Shown here in pieces: positions 16,254 to 28,200 of a stretch of 54,252 nucleotides of DNA. Every line of letters starts with the position of its first letter. Positions within the stretch are counted from its first letter, which is position 1. The DNA comes from Thermoguttaceae bacterium. Lineage in GTDB: Bacteria > Planctomycetota > Planctomycetia > Pirellulales > Thermoguttaceae. The position numbers were made by a program, and so were the translations under genes. The notes below the pieces were generated by a model. The model worked only from the letters and a program-made list of their open reading frames with translations. It was not told the DNA's origin and searched no databases. The stretch covers positions 1 through 54,252 of the forward strand of contig JAFRXD010000069.1 in NCBI GenBank assembly GCA_017441605.1, read 5' to 3'.

Positions 16254-19200
16254 TTACTTCGCGATCGATTTGGCGAGGACGTCCCAGAATTCTTCGAGCT
16301 CGTCCTCGAAGTAGTTATCGAAGACCGAGTCGGAGTGGAAAACCGCGCTCGAGGCGGGTGAATCCGATTTGGTCGACGCGACGATGGCTGTCCATTCGGA
16401 ATACCCATCGGATTCGGAGACTGCTTTGACTCGGAAGTAATAGGTCGAGCCGGACATCAAACCGGAGAGCAATTTGACTCCGGCGGAGGAATAGCTCTTG
16501 GTAACGAACGATTCAAAATTCGGATCGGTTCCGTATTGCAGGACGAACCCGCTCGCTTTTTCGACGGGATCGATCTTTATCGAGGCCCCAGTCTTTCCAG
16601 GAGTAACGACAACGCTCGGCTTTTCGAGATTCAAAAAACCTTCGGAGGTTCTCGTCTCGAAGGTCGTCCAAGCGGAGTCGGCAAACCCGAGGGCGGTCGC
16701 TTTGACACGGCAGTAATAGGTCGTATCGGCTACGAGCCGGGTTAAGGCAAGTTCACCGGACGCGAGGCAAGTCGCGGAGACGCAAGCCGCGAAAGTCGGG
16801 TCGGTTCCGTACTGCAGAACGTAGGCCGTCGCGCTTTCGACCGCTCCGATCGTCGCGAGGGCGGTTTTGACGCAGGGAACGACCATTAGGGTTGGCGCGG
16901 CGAGGGACGGGGCGACTTTCGCGGTGGCGGCGACGGTGATCCACGCGGAATCGAGCCGCGAGTCGGCGATCGCTTTGACGCGGAAGTAGTTGGTCGCGCC
17001 AGGGGTTAGACCGGAAACCAACTTTGAGCCCGAGTTCGAGAAAACTTTGAACGCGAAGGCCGCGAACGTCGGATCCGTTCCGTACTGTAAAACGTAGGAC
17101 GTCGCCCCGTCGACGGAGCCGATCTTAACGACGGCGGCGGTCTTCGCGGCGGAGACGGAGAGGGTCGGCTCGGACAACGGCTCGCGCTCGAGCGTCCCCT
17201 GGGCGAGCGCCCACTCGGAGTCGACGAACCCCTCGGCGGTCGCCTTGACTCGGAAATAATAGGTCGTCCCGGGAATTAGCCCCGCAATCTCGCGAGCGCC
17301 CGACGCGGAGGTCGTCGCGGTCGCGAAGGTCGCGAAGGTCGGATCCGTTCCGTATTGCAAGACATAGGACGTCGCGCCCTCGACTCGCGAGACGATCGCG
17401 ACGATCGACGTCCCGGAAACGATCAGCGAAAGCCCGGGAGTTTCGAGCGGCGCTTGCGAAGCGACAAGATTCCAATCGAAGGAATAGCGAAATCCGCTCC
17501 CCGGCTCGCCGTCGGAATTGAATTTCGAGGACTTCAAGCCGCGATAGACATAGACGCTCCCGTCGGAGGAACCGACGAGCAAATCGGTGGTTCCGTCCCC
17601 GTCGTAGTCGGTCGCGAAGGGACGGGAGCGCTTCGCGCCGTTCGGGAGCTCGAGATTGGCGTCGACGCCGGTCAGAGGCGTCGGGGTTCCAAATTTCGGA
17701 TTGGCGGGAGTTCCGACGTTCAAGTAAAAGTAAAAGGCGCCGTTGGCGTCTCCCGAGACGATATCGAGTAGTCCGTCGCCGTTTGCGTCGGCGAGAGTCG
17801 GCGCGGAGCGCCCCGCGCTTAGGACGAGCTCGCCGGTTCCGTCGACGCTCGTTAGCGGATTCGCGGCGCGGAAGTCGAAGAGTCCTTCGCGCGCGGAATC
17901 GACGAGCGCGTAGAGTTTGCCGTTCCCCGAGCCGACGAGCAGGTCGACGCGACCGTCGAGATTCCAATCGCAGATTTCGAAGACCGCGCGGCTTCCGACG
18001 TTAAGTTGGGTCTTGGCGCCGTCGAACCCGTAGGTTACGAACTCTGGAGCGGTCAACGTCCAGTTCGCGCCGGTTCCCTCGCCGCGATAGAAAAGGATCG
18101 TTCCGTCGGCGCGTCCGACGAACAGGTCGAGACTCCCGTCGCCGTCGACGTCCGAGGCGCGAGGAGCGGCGCCTTGGCAGCCTTGTCCGGGAACGGTCAG
18201 CTCGACGATCTCGCCGTTGGCGTCGCGATAGGTCGCGAAGACGGGGTCGGCGTAACTCGGAGCGGCGTTAGTTCCGTTGTTGAGTCGGACTTGGACGCGC
18301 CCGAGTCCGTCGGCGGACTTTTCGCCGACTAGCAGGTCGAGAACGCCGTCGCCGTTCCAATCGACGAGGAACGGAACAGAGTAGGAACACGCGGTCGCGA
18401 GGGTTCCGTCGAGGGAGAAACGCGTCGTTTCTCCGGAGTTCGCGCTCGAGCTTCCTCGGAGCATATTGCCGACAGCGTCGCGGAAGAACGAGCCGTCTAT
18501 TTTGAGGGTTAGCGGGACGACCGCGTTCCTTTCGGCAAAGGCGTCGCGATCGAGGGCGATCGTCAAGACTCTAGACGGGACGTCGTAGGCGAATTGAGAA
18601 AGCGCGAGAGGCGTCGAGGCGCCCGTCGACTCGTCGATTACGGAAATCGCGTCGAGAATCGATCCGTCGGCGATAAGCGCTTGAACGTTCGTCGGTTCGG
18701 AAAACGCGACGATTACGGAGTCGTCTTGGATCTCGGCGCTCGCGACGAACGGCGCGGTCAAATCGACGCGGACGTCGACGAGGGCGTCGCTCCGGTTCCC
18801 CGCCGGATCGGTCGCGCGAACGCGCAATCGTCGCGCGCCCTCTTCGGGGAGTTGGAAGCGCAGTTCGGAATCGGTCTCGAAAAAGGTTTTGGCGGCGAGC
18901 TCTTTGGAATTGGCGTCGTCGTAAACGCGAACGACGGTTCCGGGCTCGACCGAAAGCCCCGTTAGCGCGATTTCTCGACCGTCTCTCGCGATCGAGTCGG
19001 GCAAATCGAGAACCGGATCGGTCGCGTCGAGCGTCCATTCGACGGAGAATCGTCCCGAGCCGAGATTGCCCGCGAGATCGGAAACGTTCGCGAGATCGAC
19101 GGTTAGGACGTAATTACCCTCCTCGTTCGCCAGCGAGCGCAAGCCGACCAACTTCCACTCTTGGCGGCTCGTCGTCGTCTTGAGCGACTCTGGCAAGACG

Positions 19201-22200
19201 CCGAGATTCAAGCGCTCGTCGAGCGGAACGACGACGCCGTCTCTCGTAAGCGTAAAGTCGGCGCGAGTTAGGGTTGAAAACTCGATTTCCTCGTCGAATC
19301 CGAGATAGAGCGCGTCGAAAGCGAGGTTGGTCGCGGTTCGCTCCAATCCCGACCAAACGGCGTTGGTCGGACCGACGGAGTCTTTGACCCACTCGACCGT
19401 CGAGGCGCCGACGCCGCTCTTGCCGTTCGTTCCGCGAACGCCGGTCGCTTTGACGGAGAGGACGTACTCCCCGTCTTGGCTCGTGAGCGCCGTCAAGCCG
19501 GAGAGAACGAACTCGGTCGCGGATCGGGCGATCAACGTCGCGCCGGAGCCGGAGGTTAGGAGGTTCTCGCCGGAATCGCGTGTTAGAGTTAGAGTTAGAT
19601 CGTCGATCGCAAAGGTCGTCGGATCGACGGGTTGAGAGAAGGCGATCGTCAACGATTCGACGGAGTTTTGTCCGTAGGCGGCGGGTCGATCGATCCCAAC
19701 GACGGTCGGGGACTCGACGGCGTTGATCCACTCGAGAGTCGCGGACTCCGTTTCGGCGATATTGCCCCAAACGTCGGCGATTCCCAGCGTCGAGACGGTC
19801 AGTTTGTACGCGCCGTCGGCGCCGGTCGCGGAGGCGAGCCCGGCGATTCGATAGACCTTGTCGGAGATCTTTTGAATCGTGACGAGATTGTCGATCAGAT
19901 TGCGCCCGTCGTTGCGGGTCAGGGTCAGGTTCGCGGTCGTAAAGGTCGACTCGGCGATCGGTTCGGAGAACTCGACGTCGACGCTTTCAAGCGGCGCGAC
20001 GCGGATATTGGACGGCAACTCCTCCAACGACGCGATTTGCGGTCCGGTTTGGTCGCAGGAACGATAGTAAAGGGTATAAGTATAAACGTCGGAGGCGGAT
20101 TCGAACTTGTCGAGAATGTGAAGCGTATTCTCGTTCTTGACGTCGACTCCGTCGATAAAGGTTCTATGAGTTTGCCAGAAGTTGGCCGAGTTCAACTCTT
20201 TGCCGTCGGAACGGACGACGCGATAGAGCTCGCGGTCGCTCGCGCCGGGGTCTTCGTTACGAACCCAGACGTAGTTCCAACCCGAGTTCGCGGCGCCAAC
20301 GGTTAGATCGACGGTTAGGGCGTCCCAACCCAAGGCGCCGGAAATCGAGTAGTCGGTCGTCGTCGCGACCGATTCGACCTCGCCGCTCGAAAGATAGAGG
20401 GTATCGGGGAGATCGTAGTAATCGCGGACGACGTCGTTGTCGTTGACGAGGAAATCGGGCAAGTCGTCGGCTCCGTCGGAATCGTCTTGGACGGTGTGGA
20501 TCAACTCGTGAATCGAGACGCTCTTAATAAGCGAGAATTGCAAGTCGTCGAACCCGTTGACGTGCTGGAACGTCGCGTTGTAGTCGACGAAATGTCCTTG
20601 GAGGGTCGATTCCATAAACCATTGTCCGACGGCGGTTCCGCCCGCCGGGATCGTTCCAAAATCGACGGTCAGGGAGTTCGAGGCGTCTTGTCCGTCGATC
20701 TTCGACCCGACGATCGTAAAGTCGACGAGCAGACCTTTTTCGTTCTCGACGATTTCCGGTTGCGCCGAGATAATTCGCAAGTTTTGGGCGTCCCCGCCCC
20801 CTTTGTTTTGAACCAAAACCGCGAGCTCGAACGGCTCGGACGGCTCGACTTCCTCGGTCCACGGGTCGTCGCCGATAACGTCGCGCTGCCAGAAGTAGTT
20901 CAACTCCAGCTCCGGTTGGGGATAAACCGTGATCGAAGCGGGCGCCATCGTTATCGCAACCTCTTTTCCCGCCGCTATGTAGCGAAGGATTCCGCCGACG
21001 GAGTAGCGTTGGGGATCGTCGCTGGCGCAATTAGTGGACGGGATAAAGATCCAGTCGGCGACGCCCGCCGCCATACCCTCCAGATCTCCGAGATTGTCGA
21101 GGTCGGCGTCGTAAAAGTTCTCGGTCGTCGGGGGATAAATTCCGAACATATTCGTAACGTCGTTACCCCATTCGTCGTAGATAATAATATCGACGGCGAC
21201 GTCGGAGAGCGGCTCGTCCGTTTCGTTCTCTAAAACGAGCTTGGCGTCGAACGCATCGCGCGTTAGAACCGCTTTTTGCTTGAGCTGGAGCTTGACTTTG
21301 GCGCAGACGCCTTTTTCGGCGGTATGGTACTTTTGATAGACGTCGTAATAGGCTTGCACGAACTCGTCCAAAGATAGAGTATTGTTCAGGACATAGCCCA
21401 AATCGGCTTCCAAGTCGGCGCGAGTCGAATACCCCAACAGTTCGGCGGCTTCGTCCGCTGAAGCGTAATTGGCGAGCGCCTCGGCAAAACCGGCGTCGGA
21501 ATAATCTAAATCGTCGGGATAGCTATAAATTTCCTCCAAGGAGTAGCGCGTTTCTTCGTCTTCGGGTCGTTCTTCTGAATCGTCTTGGATTGAGGACGAA
21601 CTTCTACTTGGACCTCCAAGACAACCTCCGTCCACAATAGTCCAAGTCTTTTCGAAACCGAGTTTTTCGCCATTATATTCAACGTAAGCCGCAAGGGTTA
21701 GTTCAAGCGGTTCTATACAAACCTTGGCGGAATAACCCGAATTAGTGCAATACGATCCCGTCGCGGTCAACCCCGAACTCACTTGCGCGACGCCCACAAG
21801 CGCGCCGGTAATCGGCGATTCCCCTGGAACGCCCGCGAAGATCTTAGCGGATCCTCTAACTTCCGCGCCCGCGGTCAACGTAACGGACGCCCCCGCCGAA
21901 ACGCACCATTCGGCGTCTTTACCGCACTCCTTTACGTACTTTCCAGAGATAGTAATCGTCGTTTCCAAGTCGACGCCAACGTCGAGCGTAAAATTCAAAA
22001 AAGCGTCGGTGGTCGGCAACAACAGAATCTTATGACCTAATTCAAACGTCGGCGGTCCCCAGTGCAATTTAGCGGAAACCGATCCGGCAACTTCCGCCTC
22101 TATACGAGCGCCCAATCCGGTTATTCCGCCGCAATCGCAACAAACTCCGCCGCTAACGGAAATTGAAAGTTGCGGATTCAAATCTTTTACATTGAACGGA

Positions 22201-25200
22201 GCGGGGAACAGTTTTCCCACTAGTTCCAAGACCTTACCCAAGATGGCGCTTTCGAGACTGATCGAACCTCCGAACGAGCCGCCGCACTTATGGCAGCCAT
22301 CGTCGTCGCCATCGTCGCCGCCGTTCCCGTCGTCTCCGCCTCCATCGCCGTCGTTTGACGAACCGCCGCAGTTACTCGTTACCGATACGCTCGAGGACGA
22401 AGAGCAAGAACCGCCTCCGCTCGAGGAACTTCCGCCGCTTCCGCCCCAATCCCAGAAACCGCCCCCGCTCGAAGAGCTTCCGCCTCCAACGAAGCAGCCC
22501 CAACTATGGACGACGGTCGAGCCGACTTGAACGTACCGATCCCCCGCGCACTTGTAACGCCCGTAGTACCAAGTGGTAAACCAGCAAGAGCCGCCCGTAG
22601 TCGCGAGAGGGAGCCCGAGCTCGTCGTCAGTCTCGTTGACGGGTTTGACCGCGTTTTGAACGACGGGCAATTTCGACGCGTCAAAAAGGACGCTATTCAT
22701 CGCGACGCCTCGCGCGGCTCCGGAAGCGCCGCTCGAGACGACGAGCGCTTCGTCAAGGTCAATCTTGGCGTCGGAGGTCGCAGAGGCGCGGCGCTCGAAG
22801 ATCACCGGAATAACGACGCTCGATTTTGCGGAGAGAACGTCGAGCGAGTCGACGAGCGGGGTAACGACGAACTCGCCGTAGTCGATTCCGGAACCGAACG
22901 CCGGTGTGAAGTCGTAAACGGCGATCAGTCCATGGTTTTCAATCGTGAAATCGATTTGGCGAATTTCGCCGATTTCCATATCGCTCACGTCGACCAACGC
23001 GGGACTAACGGTAACGACCGGCGCGGGAACATTCGTCTCGAAGATCGTCTCGATCGTAATGTCGTACTCGTCCTCGATCGTCGTCGGAGTAACGGTCCAC
23101 TCGTAGCGAACCGTTTGCATTTGGAGGAACGCCTCGCAAGTTTGATCGTCGTCGAGATAAATCGTTTCGCGGTAGTTGTTGTGGTTCTCGGCGTCGACGT
23201 AGATATCGTAATAGCCTTCGGCGAGCCCGACGACGCTCCAAAGCCCGTCGTCCCCTGTCGTCCCGACGGAGACGACCTGTTTGGTCAGGGAGTCGACGAC
23301 CTTGACGCTCGCGCCCGAAAGCGCGGGACCGTCCTCGGTATAGTAAGTCCACTCGTCGACGGCTTTAATCGTTAGATCAGAGTAGACTTCGCTCTTGGCG
23401 CGGAATTTGAAGTCGAGGGGCAAACCGGTATTGCCGTAATGAAGGACGAGGCGCCCTTGGTACATTTGCAAGGGCAAGTCGGCGCTAGGATTGAGGAGCA
23501 ACTGAACGGTTCGCGCCTCGCCGGGGGCGAGGGAGTCGAGGGTCGTTCCGTTGACGCATGAGAGCCAGGCGAGATCGCTCGGCAAATCGACGGTAATCGG
23601 GCCGGTTTCGACGCCGCTCTCGTTGCAAATCTCGAATTCGACGATCTTTTGAGAGCCGACGGTCATCGAGGCCGAGAGGATTTGCTTGTCGCTCGTCAGG
23701 ACGGCGTAAGAGGGGTAAACGTTAAAACCGAGCGCGACTTCCGCGTCGCGAGTATCGTCGCTCGTCAGATAGAGTTTCGCTTGGGAGACGGGAACGCTCG
23801 CGTCGAGCGCGGTCGCGACGAGCGCGACGGTCGCGGAACCTCCGGTGGGTATAATCGTCGACGATAAAACGACTTCCAAGCGAACGTTGTCGGGAAGTCC
23901 CTCGACGCGATATCCTAGGTTCGTTATCGGTTCGGAGGACTCGTTGCGAACGACGAACTCGCCCGTTACCGTTTGCCCCGCCGAAATATTGAACGCGCCC
24001 CTCGTTGTGGCGAGACTCAACTTCATAATGCTGAAACGGTCTTGAACGGGGGAGGTCGTTTTGCCCGGTCGGCGCGCGCCGATCGCGTAACTCCCAACTT
24101 CGGTCGAAAGGGGCGTCCACGTCGTCGCGAACGATCCGTCCGCCTCGGTCGTCGCGGTAATCGTTCGCGTTATCGATCCGTTGGAAATATCGATCGTTAC
24201 GTCGACGCCACCGACGCGCGCGCCGGTATTGACGTCGTAGGCGAAACCATAAAGGGGAATCGGGGTCGACGGATCCGCTTTCTCGACGTCGGTTTGAACG
24301 ACAGCGGCGTAAGGCGGAACGTAGTTTTGCTCGGCGCTGGTCGCGAGGTTGTTCGTTTCGCAAAGCTCGGTCAGCGTTTCCTCGGAATCGACGACGACGA
24401 TCCAGTAGACGGAGTCGCCCATATCGAGCGGAGAGCAGGAGAAGGAGCGATAGACCGAATTCGCGCCTTCGGTCGTCAAAATGGAATCGGCGCGCTCGAA
24501 CGTCGCGACGAGTTGGGCGTCCGCGTCGAGGGTCGGCTTGGTCGAAAGCCACACTTGCTCTTTCCAAGAGGCTCGCGTTTCGATGCGCCCCTCGTTGACG
24601 ACATAATAAGAGACGTCGAACAAACTAAGATCGCTTTCGCTCTGAACGGCTCGGACGTTCGCGGGGCGCAAGTCGGACCACAACGCGTCGGAGACGAGCG
24701 CTTTCGCGGTTCCTCGCGAGAACCCGGGCGCGGTCGCGGTTATCGTCGCCCAAGATTCCAACGCGAACGTCTCGTCGTAATTTGTCGCGATCGTCGTCGT
24801 CGCCGAAGCGCTTCCGGCGGGGATAGTTATCGTTTCGGGAACCGTCAAAATCGGGTCGGAGGAAATTAGCGAAACGACCAAATCGGCGTCGGTCGCGGTA
24901 TTGCGCGAAACCGTTATCGTCGCGACGTTTTCTTCTCCTTGCGAAAGAATCGCTTTGCTCAATTGGACGGTCAGCGCGGCGCCGTCGTCGTCGATTACGA
25001 GAATCTCGGTCGTCGCGGTTCCGGTCGAATCGGCGCTCATCGAGCAGTCGCAGTTCTCCTGAACTCCCGTCGCGGTTATCGTTACGAGGACGTCCCCGTC
25101 GACGGTTCCGTTGTCGTAGGACGCGCCGTAGAACTTGACGGACGTTCGTCCGGCGGGGATCGAAACTTCGTTCGGAACGCCGATTTTGGCGGGGTCGGAG

Positions 25201-28200
25201 CTTGTCAGACGAACGCGCAGGGCGCTGGACGCGCTCTCGGCGCGAGTAACCGTTCCGACGAACGCGCCTCCGCCGAATCCTTCGGAAACCGCGTCGCCGT
25301 CGAGCGTTATCGCGATCGTCGGCTCGTCGTCGTCGAGAATCGAAATCGTTTTGGTTCCGGAGGTAAAGGTCGGGCTCGTCGCCGTAATCTTAACTTCCTC
25401 GACGCTCTCGGGGCGATCGTCGTCGACGACGGCGACGGTTACCGCGACCGAGGCTTCGTTCGCGGGAATAACGACGCTCGCCGGCAGCGTTAGTTGCGAG
25501 GAGCTCGACGCGACGAGGCGAACGGTAATCGGTTTGTCGGCAACATAGCTTCGCGCGACCGTTAGGGTAAACTCCTCGCCCTCGTCGAGCGAGTATTTCG
25601 AGACCGAGAGCGAGAGGGTCGGATAATCGATATTGGCGACTTTGACGCTCGCGTATTTCGTCTCAAACCCGTCGGCGGAGAACGACAGTTCGACATAAGA
25701 GTCGGAATCGTACTCGTCGTCCTTAACGGCGGAGTAGAAAAACGCGGCGGACGCTTGACCGGCGGGTATCGTAACCGCCTCGGCGACGGTCAGTTCGGTC
25801 GGGTCGTTTGAGGCGATCGAGACGACTAGCGGCTCCGAGAGATCGCCGGTTCGCGAGACGGTTCCGCGAACGTTTTGAGTTCCCTCGTCGATCGTTGTCT
25901 CGCTAAGGGAAACGATTAACGTTTGCGCGAGAGTCGTCGATTCGGAAGAAACGAGGAAGTTGTCGGTTTCGTCGTCTTCGGGAACGGAATTGTCGCAATC
26001 GGCGACGACAATAAACTTAACGTCGCCCCAATATCCGACGGACGGGACGGTTACCGTTTGACGCCGACGAACCGTCTCGCCCGAAAGGATCGCGTCGGTA
26101 TAGCGCGTCGTTTTGATAAGCTTCGCGTTTTCAAGGGTTCCGTCGTTAGAGATATAGATCGCGTCGCGCCGAACCTCGCGAACGTCTCTGGCGCCCTCGT
26201 TCGTTTCGTCCCAAACGAGCTCGACGATCGACCCCGCGGTCGCCGTTTGAGGCGCGATTATTTGCGAAACGCGCAAGTTGGCGAGTTCCGGATACGAAAG
26301 CGAGATCTTTTCCGAGACCCAAACGTTGTTCGTTTCGGACGTTTCAAAGACCGAGGAATTGGAGTCGACGACAACGATAAGGTAATAGTCGTCCTCGATC
26401 CAGGCGACGTTGTCGAGCGGGAATACGAATTTGGCGGTTTGCGTCTCGACCGAGCCCGCCGCAAGCCCCGCCAAATAATTGGACTCGGAGCCTTGGGAAA
26501 TGGTCGTTAGGAGATAGTCGTCGCCCGATAGCGACGCGTCTTTGGAAAGATAGACGACGTTCTTCCAATTCCCAATCGCGTCGGCCGTTCCGACGTTTTC
26601 GACGTTAAAGGAGAAGTCGAATTTCGTTCCGAGAAGAGCGACGGCGGGGATCGCGTCGGCGGCGACGCTCGGTCGCAAATCTGGGGTCTCGATCTCGAAC
26701 GATCCGACGAAGGCGTCGCTCGCCTCGCCGTTCGGCTCCGCGCCGTTCTGGTTCATTTCGACGCCGAGAGGGGTTCGGACGTCGGATCCGATTTGGATCG
26801 AATAGGTTCGATTCGTTCGATCGTCGTTGGCGAAATAGATCCGGAACGCGTTATTTTTCTCGTTAAGACTTTGCGGGTTTTCTAGTTCGACCGTTTCTCC
26901 CTCTTCGGTCGTTATCGCGAGGTCGAAGACGTCGAACGTTTCCGGATCGATCGAGCGATCAAAATAGACGTCGACGTAAGGTCGGGAGGCGTCGACGGAT
27001 CGATTGTTGACTGGAAGAACGGCGACGACGCGAGCGCCGGAAATCCAGCCGACGGTGAAGACGAGCGAATTCTCGGTCGTCTCGGGAACCATTTCTCCGA
27101 CGACGCTCATCGATTCGGTCGCGTAGAAGACTTCGCTCGAAACGTCCAAGGACGCGGCGCGCAGAACGAGGAAGGAGTCTTCCGAAGTCGGAACAAAGCC
27201 GGAGTCGACGCGCTCGAGAACGACCGTTCCGCCCAAGGAGGCGGATCCCGCGCAAACGATCGTTGGACAAGAGCGAAGAGACGCGATCCCGTATCGGAGA
27301 GCGCCGCTTGGCGCGAGAATTAGATCTCCCGCCAGCTCGAGGGCGCCCGTCGGCTCGAGCGAGCCCTCGACGCGAAGCGCAAAGTATTGTCCGGAAACGC
27401 GTCCCGATCCGCGAAGCGTCGCGGAGCTCGCTATGATAAAGGAGATCGGGTCGGTTTCGGAACCCGCGATTTCGAGCCCGTTTCCGGCGAAAACGAGCGC
27501 GCCGGAACCGGCGAGGGTCGCGTCGGAAGAGACGCGAAAAGTCGAGTTCGTTAAAACGATTTCGGCGTCCGCCGTTAGGGTTCCGATAAGCGTCGGCGAA
27601 GAGCGATCGACAAAGGCGACGTCGGAACGGAAAGAGGGGTCGATAAAGGACGTTCCGTTGGCGACGCGCCAAGTCGACGGCGCGCCTTCGAAGACGACCC
27701 GTTCGAACGTCGCCACCGCGGTCGCGGCCAGAACGGGGGCGTCGCCGCGGAACGCGATCGTCGAGTCGACGATTTCCAGCGGCGCGGAAACGGTCAAAGC
27801 GTTGGTCGAGAACCGCGATCCCGTTAAACGCGCGTTTCCGGAAGCGACGACGGCGTCGGCGCTTATCGCGACGTTGGAATTCGTCGCGTCGATGCGCGCC
27901 GATTTGAGATCGAGCGTCCCGTCGACTTGAATCGTCCGACCCGAGAGACTTTGCGCGAAGACGATAGGAACGTCGAGCTCGTATTCGTCGACGATATTGA
28001 TCGCCTCGGCGAGCGAGAGTTTGTCGTCGGCGTCGTCGACAATGTTTTCGAGGGCGTCGACGACGAGCGCGCCGGAATTCAAAACGACGGCGCGAACGGA
28101 CGAGGTTCCGACAACGTTTCCGCTCTCGTCAAGGTAGTCGAGGGAAAGCGCGCCGGGACCGTCTTTAACGCGCGTCGCGTCGAAGACGAAGGTTCCCTCG

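Noticed and set aside
20496..20510. HELIH (HExxH) motif in the giant protein
   Set aside because: It matches the zinc-protease pattern but lies in a beta-strand-rich region (SVSIHELIHTVQDD) without the usual helix or a third ligand. I take it as chance.
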